Below, piece after piece: positions 17,890 through 26,588 of a stretch of DNA of 64,000 nt (its first letter is position 1; each line of letters opens with the position of its first letter). Both the position numbers and the translations under genes were made by a program. Origin of the DNA: Sulfitobacter sp. (GTDB taxonomy: Bacteria; Pseudomonadota; Alphaproteobacteria; Rhodobacterales; Rhodobacteraceae); assembly GCA_017854855.1 (NCBI GenBank), contig JAFMGZ010000007.1, forward strand, positions 1 to 64,000. Reading direction: 5' to 3'. The notes under the pieces were generated by a model, which was not told the origin of the DNA, did not search any database, and was given only the letters and a program-made list of their open reading frames with translations.

Positions 17890-18568
17890 ACCCTATCTTG
17901 AGCAACTGACAGCTCTGACCCTCCCGGCACGCGCGCTGGAGATGCGGAAATATCACAAGGCAGAGCGGGTCTATCTGGGCCTGACCAATCCGCAGATCAA
18001 CGATCTGGCCCAGGACTGGCGCAAGACCCTTGATGCACAAGACCGCGTGGCCGTGGCGGACGGGCTGTGGCAAACCGATATCTTTGAGGCCCGGCTGGCC
18101 GCCGCCAAGCTGCTGACGCAGGCCCGCATCCGTCCCGATGACGACCCCACATGGAGGCTGATTGCCTCATGGACCCCCGATTTTGACAGCTGGGCCATCG
18201 CGGACCATGCGTGCATGGCAGGTCAAAAACGTCTGGTCGCAGATCCCTCACGGCTGGACGAAGTCGCCAAATGGGTCACCTCTGATCACATGTGGACCCG
18301 CCGCGCCGCCTTGGTCAGCACCCTGCCCTGGACCAAGCAGAATCACCCCAAACCCCAAGAGCTGGAGGCGCGTGAGCGCATTTTGGGCTGGGCGGCGCAG
18401 CTGGTGACCGACCACCAGTGGTTCATTCAAAAGGCCATCGGCTGGTGGTTGCGTGAATTGTCCAAACATGACGCTGCCCGCACACAGGCCTTTGTCGCCG
18501 AACACGGTTCACAGATGAAACCCGTCGCGGTCAAAGAAGCCCTGCGGCTGCTCAAGAAAACCGCCTAG
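17882..18568 (+). CDS. DNA alkylation repair protein (AlkC/AlkD-like HEAT-repeat glycosylase)
   Basis: 228 aa from MHEPYLEQLTALTLPARA; the ATG is embedded in the stop of the preceding gene. The helical-repeat pattern includes AERVYLGLTNPQINDLAQDWR, then WAIADHACM and WVTSDHMWTRRAALVSTLPW, and QLVTDHQWFIQKAIGWWLRELSKHD, all typical of the AlkD family. These enzymes remove alkylated bases from DNA by backbone contacts rather than base flipping. Pairing with a PPOX protein is recurrent in appearance but not explained. Confidence 0.85.
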   Translation: MHEPYLEQLTALTLPARALEMRKYHKAERVYLGLTNPQINDLAQDWRKTLDAQDRVAVADGLWQTDIFEARLAAAKLLTQARIRPDDDPTWRLIASWTPDFDSWAIADHACMAGQKRLVADPSRLDEVAKWVTSDHMWTRRAALVSTLPWTKQNHPKPQELEARERILGWAAQLVTDHQWFIQKAIGWWLRELSKHDAARTQAFVAEHGSQMKPVAVKEALRLLKKTA

Positions 18569-18589
18569 AGCGCTCACGCCGCGCGGCGG

Positions 18590-19135
18590 CTACTGCTCCA
18601 GCGCCACTTCGACTTCGGTCAGCCCTGCCAGCGGGGCGTCAATCACGCGCAGCGCAGAAAGGGACATCTGGCTGCCCGCAGTGGGCGGTCCGGCCAGCGG
18701 GATCAGCGTGACCAGCGACGACTTTCCAGTCGCCGGATTCGTCACGCGCCCCTGCGCCTCGGCCTGGACCAACGGTGTTTTCAGCCATAATCCCGGCTCT
18801 GTCGCGCTGCCAAGGGACACGATGGTCCGGCCCAGCACCGCCCCCCCTGCTTGGGAGGGCACGGCCGCCGCCGCACGCTGTGCCGGGGTCGTGGTATCCA
18901 GCGCCTCTGCCGTCCGCGCCGCCGACGGCGGCCGTGGCGCGGCCGTGGCGGGGGCAAGCACGGTATCTGACACCGGCGCTGCGGCAGGCAGAAAGGGATC
19001 ATCTGCCCCCTCGACAGCCCCTGCTTCGGGCTGGGGTGCCGCACGTTTCAGGCCGAAACGGTCAGCCATACCATCCAGCCGCGCACAGCCAGTCAAAAAC
19101 AGCGCAACCGCGCCAAGGATCAACAGATGTTTCAT
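18590..19135 (-). CDS. putative lipoprotein of unknown function
   Basis: 181 aa from MKHLLILGAVALFLTGCARLDG; two extra codons (MI) upstream are possible, and no strong ribosome-binding site separates the choices. The lipobox LTGC at about residues 14-17 predicts lipid attachment and envelope location. A disordered Ala/Pro-rich linker (about 30-95) leads to a C-terminal domain containing VLGRTIVSLGSATEPGLWLKTPL. Family not recognised. It is divergent from moaA and convergent with the alkylation repair gene. Confidence 0.75.
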   Translation of the reverse strand: MKHLLILGAVALFLTGCARLDGMADRFGLKRAAPQPEAGAVEGADDPFLPAAAPVSDTVLAPATAAPRPPSAARTAEALDTTTPAQRAAAAVPSQAGGAVLGRTIVSLGSATEPGLWLKTPLVQAEAQGRVTNPATGKSSLVTLIPLAGPPTAGSQMSLSALRVIDAPLAGLTEVEVALEQ

Positions 19136-19221
19136 GATCACAGACTATCCGCGCCTGCGTCTTGCATCAATTGCCCAAATGCCGCTTGCCCGCATCACGG
19201 CGGGCCTTTACCAATACGGTC

Positions 19222-20229
19222 ATGAATGCTCCATTGATTGATCCTTTCGCCCGCGCCATCACCTATCTTCGGGTCTCCGTGACGGACCGTTGCGATTTTC
19301 GCTGTGTCTATTGCATGTCAGAGAACATGACCTTTCTGCCAAAGAAAGAGCTGCTGACCCTCGAAGAGCTGGACCGCATGTGTTCCACCTTTGTTGGCCT
19401 CGGCGTAGAGAAACTGCGCATCACCGGCGGCGAGCCGCTGGTGCGGCGCGACATCATGACATTTTTCAACGGCATGACCCGTCACCTTGAGGCGGGCACG
19501 CTCAAGGAACTTACCCTGACCACCAACGGCAGCCAGCTTGAGCGTTTCGCCGATCAGCTTTATGCCGCAGGCGTGCGCCGGGTGAACATCTCGCTTGATA
19601 CGCTGGATGACCAGAAATTTGCCGATATCACCCGCTGGGGCCGCCTGCCGCAGGTGCTGCGCGGTGTCGATGCGGCGCAAAAGGCAGGGCTGCGCGTCAA
19701 GATCAACGCCGTCGCCCTCAAAGGGTTCAACGAGGACGAATTGCCAACCATCACCGCATGGTGCGCCGAGCGCGACATGGACCTGACCTGGATCGAGGTG
19801 ATGCCTATGGGGGATCTGGGCAACGAGGACCGTCTGGGCCAGTATTGGTCGCTGAAGGACGTGCGCGCGCGCTACGGCGATCATTACACGGTCACGGATC
19901 TGGCCGAACGCACCGGCGGGCCCGCGCGCTATGTGCGGCTTGAGGAAACGGGCCAGAAGATCGGTTTCATCACCCCGCTCAGCCATAATTTCTGCGAAAG
20001 CTGCAACCGGGTGCGCCTGACCTGCACCGGCGAGCTGTATATGTGCCTGGGACAAGAGGACATGGCCGACCTGCGCGCGCCCCTGCGCATCAGCCCCGAT
20101 GACAACGGCCCCCTGCAAGCGGCCATTCGCGATGCCATCAGTCACAAGCCCAAGGGCCATGATTTTGACTATTCGCGTCAGAAACTGGATGGTCAGATGC
20201 CGCGCCACATGAGCCACACAGGCGGCTGA
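19222..20229 (+). CDS. moaA: GTP 3',8-cyclase (molybdenum cofactor biosynthesis protein A)
   Basis: 335 aa from [19 protein letters not shown]; the frame is open 20 codons further but family length supports this ATG. The radical SAM cysteines are in [13 protein letters not shown]. The C-terminal second 4Fe-4S cluster ligands are in [26 protein letters not shown]. The [13 protein letters not shown] motif is present. It converts GTP to the cyclised intermediate of molybdopterin. Unlike many MoaA proteins it ends without an obvious GG dipeptide tail but with HTGG. Confidence 0.96.
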   Translation: MNAPLIDPFARAITYLRVSVTDRCDFRCVYCMSENMTFLPKKELLTLEELDRMCSTFVGLGVEKLRITGGEPLVRRDIMTFFNGMTRHLEAGTLKELTLTTNGSQLERFADQLYAAGVRRVNISLDTLDDQKFADITRWGRLPQVLRGVDAAQKAGLRVKINAVALKGFNEDELPTITAWCAERDMDLTWIEVMPMGDLGNEDRLGQYWSLKDVRARYGDHYTVTDLAERTGGPARYVRLEETGQKIGFITPLSHNFCESCNRVRLTCTGELYMCLGQEDMADLRAPLRISPDDNGPLQAAIRDAISHKPKGHDFDYSRQKLDGQMPRHMSHTGG

Positions 20230-20237
20230 GAACCCAC

Positions 20238-21521
20238 ATGACTGTGCCCTTTCTCTATCGCGCATGGGTCGGGGCGAGCATGTTTCTCGTGCCCTTCGCG
20301 GCCCGCTCGGAGGTGCGCAAGCTGCGCCGCGCGGGGTTTGCCACCTACCGCGCCCATGAGAAACTGGGCCATGCCACAGAACCGCGCGCGCCGGACGGGC
20401 CGCTGATCTGGTTCCATGCAGCCTCCGTCGGCGAAAGCCTCTCCGTTTTGGCCCTGATCACCCGGATGGGGGTTGCCCTGCCAAAGGCGCAGTTCCTGAT
20501 CACCTCGGGCACCGGCACATCCGCCCGGATCGTCGCAGACCGCATGCCCCCCCGCGCGGTCCACCAATTCGCGCCACTCGACGCCCCCGGCCCCCTGACC
20601 CGTTTCCTCAGGCACTGGCGGCCCGATGCGGCGATCTTTGTGGAAAGCGAACTATGGCCGCAGATGCTGCGCCGGACCCATGCCAGCGGGGCCAGGATGG
20701 CGCTGCTCAATGCGCGGCTGTCAAAAAGGTCCATGGCCGGATGGCGCAAGCGCCCCGCACTGGCCCGCTACCTGCTTGAGGTGTTTTCCCTGATCCTGAC
20801 CCAGAATGACGCCATGGCCCAGGCCATGGTAGAGATGCACGCACCCGCAGAGCGCGTCGCGCGCGGCTTCAACCTCAAATCCCTTTCAGATCCGCTTCCC
20901 ATCGACCAGGACGCACTCTTTGAGGCCCGCGCGGCCCTGGGGCACCGCCCCGTCTGGGTCGCCTCCTCCACCCATGCAGGAGAGGAGGCAATCCTTCTTG
21001 CCGCCCATAAGTCCCTGCTGCGCAGCCATCCCGACCTGCATCTGATCCTGGCCCCCCGCCATCCCGAACGCAGCGCAGAAGTGGCAGGGCTGATCACGCA
21101 GGCCGGGCTCAGCTTTACCCGCCGCACAGCAGGCGAGATGCCCGGCGCACAGGTCTACCTGGCCGATACCATGGGCGAGCTGGGGACATGGTATGCCCTG
21201 ACGGATATGGTCTTTCTGGGCGGCTCCTTGCAGCCCATCGGCGGGCATAACCCCTTTGAGGTGGCCCAGTCCGGGGCCAGCGTTCTGTCTGGCACCCATG
21301 TGGCCAATTTTGCCGAAACCTACGCAGAGATGGAAAGCCTCGGCGCGGCCCGCATGATCGGCGGTGCCGATGACCTGGTGGCCCAGCTTGATACGCTCTT
21401 GACCGATGCGCAGGCCCGCAGATCGGCGATGGCGGCCGCGGTCCGTTTTACCGAGGGCCAGACAGACCGGCTCGACATGATCGCGGACCGGCTGATCGCA
21501 GCCTTGGAGATCGCCCGGTGA
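20238..21521 (+). CDS. waaA: 3-deoxy-D-manno-octulosonic acid transferase
   Basis: 427 aa GT30-type enzyme. N-terminal membrane-associated segment FLYRAWVGASMFLVPFA is followed by WFHAASVGESLSVLALI, FVESELWPQMLRRTHASGARMALLNARLSKRS and, in the C-terminal GT-B domain, LILAPRHPERSAEV and DTMGELGTWYALTDMVFLGGSLQPIGGHNPFEVA. It attaches Kdo to lipid IVA in LPS synthesis. It lies 8 nt after moaA and its stop overlaps a GTG start of the next glycosyltransferase. Confidence 0.95.
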   Translation: MTVPFLYRAWVGASMFLVPFAARSEVRKLRRAGFATYRAHEKLGHATEPRAPDGPLIWFHAASVGESLSVLALITRMGVALPKAQFLITSGTGTSARIVADRMPPRAVHQFAPLDAPGPLTRFLRHWRPDAAIFVESELWPQMLRRTHASGARMALLNARLSKRSMAGWRKRPALARYLLEVFSLILTQNDAMAQAMVEMHAPAERVARGFNLKSLSDPLPIDQDALFEARAALGHRPVWVASSTHAGEEAILLAAHKSLLRSHPDLHLILAPRHPERSAEVAGLITQAGLSFTRRTAGEMPGAQVYLADTMGELGTWYALTDMVFLGGSLQPIGGHNPFEVAQSGASVLSGTHVANFAETYAEMESLGAARMIGGADDLVAQLDTLLTDAQARRSAMAAAVRFTEGQTDRLDMIADRLIAALEIAR

Positions 21522-22576
21522 CACAGGTAGACCCACGCCAGCTTCGGGTGATCGCGCCCAATTTCAAGCGCCGCCTGTCAGGGGTGACAGCAACGGTGGT
21601 GCGCCTTGTGCCGGTCCAGTCGCAGGACATCGCCATTGCAGCCACCGGTCCCGTCATCCCCGACCACGTGCCACAGATCGCACTGCGCCAGCTGATTACC
21701 TTGCCGCGCCGCGGCCCCGACGGCCCCCGCGTCTGGCACGCGCGCCGCAACCTCGAGATGATCGGCGGGCTTGCGTTGAAATACCTTTTGGGCAAACGCC
21801 TCAAGCTGGTCTTTACCTCGGCATCCCAGCGCAAACAATCGGGCCTCACCCGCTGGCTGATCCGCCGCATGGACGCTGTCGTCGCCACCTCTGAACGCAC
21901 TGCCAGCTACCTTGAGCATCCGGCCCAGGTGATCATGCACGGCATTGATACCCAGGACTATGCCCCCGCCACGGACCGTGCCGCGCTGCGCAAGACGCTT
22001 GGCCTGCCTGAGGGGCTGCTGATTGGCTGCTATGGCCGCATCCGTGCGCAAAAGGGCACCGACGCCTTTGTCGATGCGCTGATCCCCGTGCTGCAGGCCC
22101 ATCCCGATGCCTATGCCCTGGTCATGGGACGCGCCACAGATCAGCACCGCAGCTTTGAGCAATCTCTCAAGGACCGCGTCGCAGCCCAGGGGCTAGGCGC
22201 GCGCGTGCTGTTCCTGCTGGAAGTTCCGGTTGAAAAGATGGCCGATTGGTACCGCGTGCTGGACCTTTATGTGGCCCCGCAACGCTGGGAAGGCTTTGGC
22301 CTGACCCCGATAGAGGCCATGGCCTGTGCCGTGCCCGTGGTCGCCACCCGCGTGGGTGCCTTTGAGGCTCTGGTGGTTGAGGGACGGACCGGAACCCTGG
22401 TGGATCCCGATGACATTCCCGCCCTGTCGCGCGCGGTGATGGCAGCACTGGATGACCCCGATACCCTTGGGGCATGGTCGGCCAACAGCCGGCCCCATAT
22501 CATCGAAAATTTCTCAATCGCGCGCGAAGCGGCAGAGCTGGTCGCGCTCTACCGCAGGCTGCTGGCCGCTGACTGA
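21518..22576 (+). CDS. GT4-family glycosyltransferase, probable LPS core mannosyltransferase (GTG start)
   Basis: 352 aa, starting at a GTG that overlaps the waaA stop (GTGA). The N-terminus PRQLRVIAPNFKRRLSGVTATVV and the C-terminal donor-binding signature LYVAPQRWEGFGLTPIEAMACAVPVVATRVGAFEALV place it in GT4. Resemblance to the LpcC-type core mannosyltransferases of Rhizobiales, and coupling to waaA, suggest it extends the Kdo region of the LPS core. The sugar is inferred. A REP-like hairpin follows the stop. Confidence 0.85.
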   Translation: MTQVDPRQLRVIAPNFKRRLSGVTATVVRLVPVQSQDIAIAATGPVIPDHVPQIALRQLITLPRRGPDGPRVWHARRNLEMIGGLALKYLLGKRLKLVFTSASQRKQSGLTRWLIRRMDAVVATSERTASYLEHPAQVIMHGIDTQDYAPATDRAALRKTLGLPEGLLIGCYGRIRAQKGTDAFVDALIPVLQAHPDAYALVMGRATDQHRSFEQSLKDRVAAQGLGARVLFLLEVPVEKMADWYRVLDLYVAPQRWEGFGLTPIEAMACAVPVVATRVGAFEALVVEGRTGTLVDPDDIPALSRAVMAALDDPDTLGAWSANSRPHIIENFSIAREAAELVALYRRLLAAD

Positions 22577-22604
22577 GCATGGATAGCTGACCGATAACCG
22601 GCAG

Positions 22605-22631
22605 GTAAGGTGCAGATCATCTGCACCCTAC
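22605..22631. repeat. REP-like hairpin 1 (after the LPS glycosyltransferase)
   Basis: Perfect palindromic arms GGTGCAGAT / ATCTGCACC around a single C (22609-22627), framed by GTAA on the left and CTAC on the right. It lies between convergent genes. It shares the GTA(A/G)GG foot with the other hairpins listed here while the stem differs. Confidence 0.7.
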
Positions 22632-22663
22632 TGCGGTCCCGGAAAAACGCACCGCGCCTCAGA

Positions 22664-23827
22664 TCACGCCGCAGGCATCCGTTCTTCCACGATCCCCGCC
22701 CACCAGCTGCATCCCGCCGGGATCGCTTCGTCGTTGAAGTTGTACAAGGGGTGGTGCACCGCAGCCCCGTCCCCATTGCCCATCAAAATATAGGCACCGG
22801 GCCGCTCTTCGAGCATGAAGGCGAAATCCTCACCGCCCATGACCAGCGGTGCCTCCATGCACTCCCCCGCGACCTTGCGCGCCACATCGGCGGCAAACTC
22901 TGTCTGATCGGGGTGGTTCACCATCACCGGATAGTTGCGGGTATATTTCACGGTCGCCTTGGCCCCAAAGGTCGCGGCGATGCCTTCGCAGATCTCGACC
23001 ACCCGTTTTTCAGCCAGATCGCGCAGCTCATTTGACAAGGTGCGCACCGTGCCCAGCATATTGACCCGCTGCGGGATCACGTTGAACGCGGTCGATGAGG
23101 TGTGGAACGACGTGATGGACACCACGATGCTGCCCACGGGATCGGCATTCCGGCTGGCAATCGTCTGCAGCGCGGTGACGATATGGGCAGAGACCACGGT
23201 TGTATCAATCGTCTCGTTCGGCTTGGCCGCATGGCCGCCCAGCCCCTCGATCTCGATGTCCAGCAGATCTGTCGCCGCAAAGAACGGGCCCGTGCGGATG
23301 CCAAAGCTGCCCGTGGGCATGCCCGGCCAGTTGTGCATGCCGTAAACCTCCTGAATGCCCCAGCGGTCCATCATACCGTCCTGGCACATCTCGCGGCCGC
23401 CGCCGCCGCCTTCTTCGGCGGGCTGAAAGATCACCACGCAGGTGCCGTCGAAATTGCGCGTCTCCGCAAGATAGCGTGCCGCCCCCAGCAACATCGCCGT
23501 GTGGCCGTCATGACCGCAGGCGTGCATCGCATTTGGGGTTTTTGAGGCATAGTCCAGCCCTGTCTGTTCGTGGATCGGCAGCGCATCCATATCCGCCCGC
23601 AGCCCGATCACCTTGCCCGATGCGGTCTGCTTACCCTTGATCACCCCCACAACACCCGTGCGCCCGATGCCTTCGACCACTTCGTCACAGCCAAAGGCGC
23701 GCAGCTTTTCGGCGACGGTGGCAGAGGTGCGATGGGTCTCAAACAGAATTTCGGGATGTTCATGCAGGTCACGCCGCCATGCGGTGATGTCGGCGTGTAA
23801 TTCGGCAAAGCGGTTCTTGACAGGCAT
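22664..23827 (-). CDS. M20 family amidohydrolase (hippurate hydrolase-like), paralogue 1
   Basis: 387 aa from MPVKNRFAELHADITAWRRDLHEHPE. Metal-site residues are visible: LRADMDALPIHEQTG, then MHACGHDGHTAMLLGAARYLA, then FQPAEEGGGGG and, near the end, GGEDFAFMLEERPGAYILMGNG. These hydrolase N-acyl or N-carbamoyl-type amide bonds of amino acids or short peptides. It is a close tandem paralogue of the gene upstream (similar along the whole length), separated by a REP-like hairpin. It is the last gene of a peptide-catabolic gene set. Cytoplasmic. Confidence 0.9.
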   Translation of the reverse strand: MPVKNRFAELHADITAWRRDLHEHPEILFETHRTSATVAEKLRAFGCDEVVEGIGRTGVVGVIKGKQTASGKVIGLRADMDALPIHEQTGLDYASKTPNAMHACGHDGHTAMLLGAARYLAETRNFDGTCVVIFQPAEEGGGGGREMCQDGMMDRWGIQEVYGMHNWPGMPTGSFGIRTGPFFAATDLLDIEIEGLGGHAAKPNETIDTTVVSAHIVTALQTIASRNADPVGSIVVSITSFHTSSTAFNVIPQRVNMLGTVRTLSNELRDLAEKRVVEICEGIAATFGAKATVKYTRNYPVMVNHPDQTEFAADVARKVAGECMEAPLVMGGEDFAFMLEERPGAYILMGNGDGAAVHHPLYNFNDEAIPAGCSWWAGIVEERMPAA

Positions 23828-23903
23828 TGGGTGTCCTTTTGTGTTGTGTTGGGTCGGGCTGGGCCGGGCTTGGGCTGATGCCCGGTATGCGGGGCCGCGA
23901 AAG

Positions 23904-23925
23904 TAAGGTGGGCATCCTGCCCACC
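23904..23925 (+). repeat. REP-like hairpin 2 (between tandem M20 genes)
   Basis: GTAA followed by GGTGGGC (23907-23913), loop ATCCT, GCCCACC (23919-23925). It sits 9 nt downstream of the stop of the second M20 gene on the minus strand and about 77 nt before the first paralogue's start. Stem core GGTGGGC is the same as hairpin 7. Confidence 0.75.
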
Positions 23926-23934
23926 CTCCTTGAC

Positions 23935-25101
23935 TTAGGCCAAAGCCAGCCGGGTTTCCACCATCTGCGCAAACCACGAACAGCCTGCAGGTATGGCTTC
24001 GTCATTAAAATCGTATTTCGGATGATGCACCGTGGCCCCATCGCCATTGCCGATCATGATATATGATCCCGGCCTTGCGTTCAGCATATAGGAAAAATCC
24101 TCGCCCGCCATGATGGGCGGCGTGTCGCGCCAGACCCCCGGTGTGATCGTCTCGGCGGCATCGGCGGCATAGTCGGTGTGGACGTCATGATTGACCGTCA
24201 CCGGATATCCGCGCTCATAGGCGACCTCGGCCCGGCATTGATGGGCGACTGCCGTATGGGTCACGATGTCATGCAACCGCTGCTCTGCCAGATCGCGCAC
24301 ATCCTCGTCCAGCGACCGCACCGTGCCGCGCAGTGTCACCGTCTGGGGCAGCACGTTATGACTGTCCGTCTCAGAGCGCACCGTACAGACCGACACAACC
24401 ACCTGTTTGACCGGGTCGACATTGCGGCTGGCGATGCTTTGCAGGGCCACCACCACATGGGCCGCCGCCAGGTTGGTATCCACCGCCTCATGCGGGGCTG
24501 CCGCATGGCCACCCTGCCCTTCGATCACGATGTCGAACTGATCAGCCGCCGCCAGCAGCGCGCCCTTGCGGATCGCAAACTGCCCCACCGGATAATAGGG
24601 CATGTTGTGCATGCCATAGACTTCGTCGATGTTCCAACGCTCCATCAGTCCGTCCTTGACCATCTCGTTGCCGCCGCCGCCGCTTTCTTCGGCGGGTTGA
24701 AAGATCAGCACGCAGCGCCCGTCGAAATTCCGCGTCTCCGCCAGATATTGCGCCGCCCCCAGCAACATCGCCGTATGACCGTCATGGCCACAGGCATGCA
24801 TCTTGCCGGGTATTTTCGACGCATACTCCAGCCCCGTCGCTTCCATGATCGGCAGCGCGTCCATATCGGCCCTCAGCCCGATGGCCCGGCCAGAGGTGTT
24901 GGTCCGGCCCTCGATCACCGCGACAACACCGGTCTGACCAATGCCGGTCGTGATCTGGGTGATCCCAAAGCTGCGCAGCTTTTCCTCAACGAATTTCGCG
25001 GTCTCATGCACCTCGAAACCAATCTCGGGATATTCATGCAAATGCCGCCGCCAGGCGGTAATTTCAGCGTGGGTCTGTGCAAAGCGGTTCTTGATCGGCA
25101 T
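23935..25101 (-). CDS. M20 family amidohydrolase (hippurate hydrolase-like), paralogue 2
   Basis: 388 aa from MPIKNRFAQTHAEITAWRRHLHEYPE. The M20 metal ligands are conserved: LRADMDALPIMEATG, MHACGHDGHTAMLLGAAQYLAETRNFDG, FQPAEESGGGG, AGEDFSYMLNARPGSYIMIGNG. It and the following paralogue arose by tandem duplication and have since diverged in the lid domain (for example KQVVVSVCTVRSETDSHNVLPQ here). It follows the FAD oxidoreductase by 26 nt, so a common transcript is likely. Confidence 0.9.
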   Translation of the reverse strand: MPIKNRFAQTHAEITAWRRHLHEYPEIGFEVHETAKFVEEKLRSFGITQITTGIGQTGVVAVIEGRTNTSGRAIGLRADMDALPIMEATGLEYASKIPGKMHACGHDGHTAMLLGAAQYLAETRNFDGRCVLIFQPAEESGGGGNEMVKDGLMERWNIDEVYGMHNMPYYPVGQFAIRKGALLAAADQFDIVIEGQGGHAAAPHEAVDTNLAAAHVVVALQSIASRNVDPVKQVVVSVCTVRSETDSHNVLPQTVTLRGTVRSLDEDVRDLAEQRLHDIVTHTAVAHQCRAEVAYERGYPVTVNHDVHTDYAADAAETITPGVWRDTPPIMAGEDFSYMLNARPGSYIMIGNGDGATVHHPKYDFNDEAIPAGCSWFAQMVETRLALA

Positions 25102-25127
25102 CTGTGATTCCTTTTGCTCAAAATAGA

Positions 25128-26474
25128 TTAAAGATGCGGCCCCAAAACGATGGGGCTGTTATCCGCAAAGCGGGAACTGCGAAAACGGGTCAAATCATGA
25201 CCCGATGTCCCGCCCGTCACCAATGTCGCCAGCACATGGCCCATACCCGGCCCGATGCCAAAGCCATGACCTGACATGCCCGTCCCGATCACCAGCCCCG
25301 GCAGGGCTGCCCAGTGATCCACCACCGGCACCACGTCGGGCATCGTGTCGATCATACCAGCCCAGGCCCGTTTGACCGTGACCGCAGGCAAGGCCGGGAA
25401 CAATGCGGCGAAATCAGCCGCTGCCTGTTTGACAAACTTGCGATTCGGCGCCGGATCAAGGATGCGCATCTTCTCAAAGGGGGTCACATCCTCTGCCGAC
25501 CAGCGACGTCTGGTGCGCCATGCATCGGGAAATCCGGCCGGGGCCGCCAGCTTCAGGCTTTGGCCAAATGGTTCGGCCTTCAACTGGCTGAGATATTTGG
25601 GCAGGGCCCGAAACGCATCCGGCCCGATAAACAGCTCCGTGCCACGCCCGACAGCCAGCGTATAGCCGCCATCCATCCGCCTGCGAAAGGCGACCCTTTG
25701 ATCGGCCGCGGCCCCCCGGCAAATGCTGGGCAAGGGTCCGGTCGCCAGCACAGTTTCGCGCACCGAAAGCTGCGGCAGCACGCCCCCATGGTTGCGCAAG
25801 AACAGCGACGACCAGGCACCCGCCGCCAAAACCACTGTAGAGGCCTTGATCAGCCCCCGCTCTGTCACCACGCCGGCCACGCGGCCCGCCTGCAAATCCA
25901 GGCTTCGCACCGCACAGCCCTCGATGATCCTGACGCCGGCCTGATTGGCAATCGCCGCCAGGGCGGGCACCGCCAGAAACGGCTCTGCGCGCATGTCAGA
26001 GGGGGTAAACATGGCACCGGCCACCTTGCGGGACATGCCGGGAAACATCTCTTGGGTCTGGCGCGCGCTCAGGATCTCGGTATCCAACTCCTGTTCGAGG
26101 GCAATCTGCTGCCAGGCCTCATAGCGCTGCATCTGGTCTGCGTCTTTTGCAAAATAGGTAACACCGCCGTGGCGCAGACCGAAATCCACATTGGTCTTGC
26201 GTGCCAGTTCCTTCCAGCGCTCAAGCGCGTCGATCATGATCGGCAACTCGGCCGGATCGCGGCCTTGCTGCCGGATCCACCCCCAATTGCGCGACGATTG
26301 TTCGCCCGCAATCCGGCCCTTTTCCAACAAGACAACCTGATGGCCATCGCGTGCCAGATAGAGCGCGGTACATACCCCGATGACACCGCCCCCGATCACC
26401 ACGACATCGGCCCGCGCAGGTGGCGGCCCCGGATAGGTTATGGGGGTCGCCTCGGATATGGGAAAAGGTTGCAT
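25128..26474 (-). CDS. FAD-dependent oxidoreductase, DAO family (D-amino acid dehydrogenase-like)
   Basis: 448 aa. The dinucleotide-binding motif DVVVIGGGVIGVCTALYLARDGHQVVLLEK is near the N-terminus, followed by GEQSSRNWGWIRQQGRD and, at the C-terminus, DVVPVVDHWAALPGLVIGTGMSGHGFGIGPGMG for the second FAD contact. Likely oxidises an amino acid or N-methyl amino acid, feeding electrons to the chain. Its neighbours (three M20 enzymes and a peptide transporter) suggest it degrades the amino acid released by deacylation. Substrate is inference. Confidence 0.85.
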   Translation of the reverse strand: MQPFPISEATPITYPGPPPARADVVVIGGGVIGVCTALYLARDGHQVVLLEKGRIAGEQSSRNWGWIRQQGRDPAELPIMIDALERWKELARKTNVDFGLRHGGVTYFAKDADQMQRYEAWQQIALEQELDTEILSARQTQEMFPGMSRKVAGAMFTPSDMRAEPFLAVPALAAIANQAGVRIIEGCAVRSLDLQAGRVAGVVTERGLIKASTVVLAAGAWSSLFLRNHGGVLPQLSVRETVLATGPLPSICRGAAADQRVAFRRRMDGGYTLAVGRGTELFIGPDAFRALPKYLSQLKAEPFGQSLKLAAPAGFPDAWRTRRRWSAEDVTPFEKMRILDPAPNRKFVKQAAADFAALFPALPAVTVKRAWAGMIDTMPDVVPVVDHWAALPGLVIGTGMSGHGFGIGPGMGHVLATLVTGGTSGHDLTRFRSSRFADNSPIVLGPHL

Positions 26475-26512
26475 TTAATCTAAGCCAATCAAGCGCTTTT
26501 CATCTATACGGA

Positions 26513-26530
26513 TCTGAATTAATATTCAGA
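26513..26530. promoter_or_regulatory. palindrome upstream of the FAD oxidoreductase
   Basis: TCTGAATTAATATTCAGA: perfect 7-bp arms around TAAT, 39-56 nt before the oxidoreductase ATG in the 114-nt gap after argE. A regulator half-site pair or internal promoter is plausible, which would let the last three genes be expressed separately from argE and the ATPase gene. Confidence 0.5.
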
Positions 26531-26588
26531 CCGCCACGAAGAACCACATCCTGTGGCATTTGAACACCAAAAATATTCCAAGAAAAAT

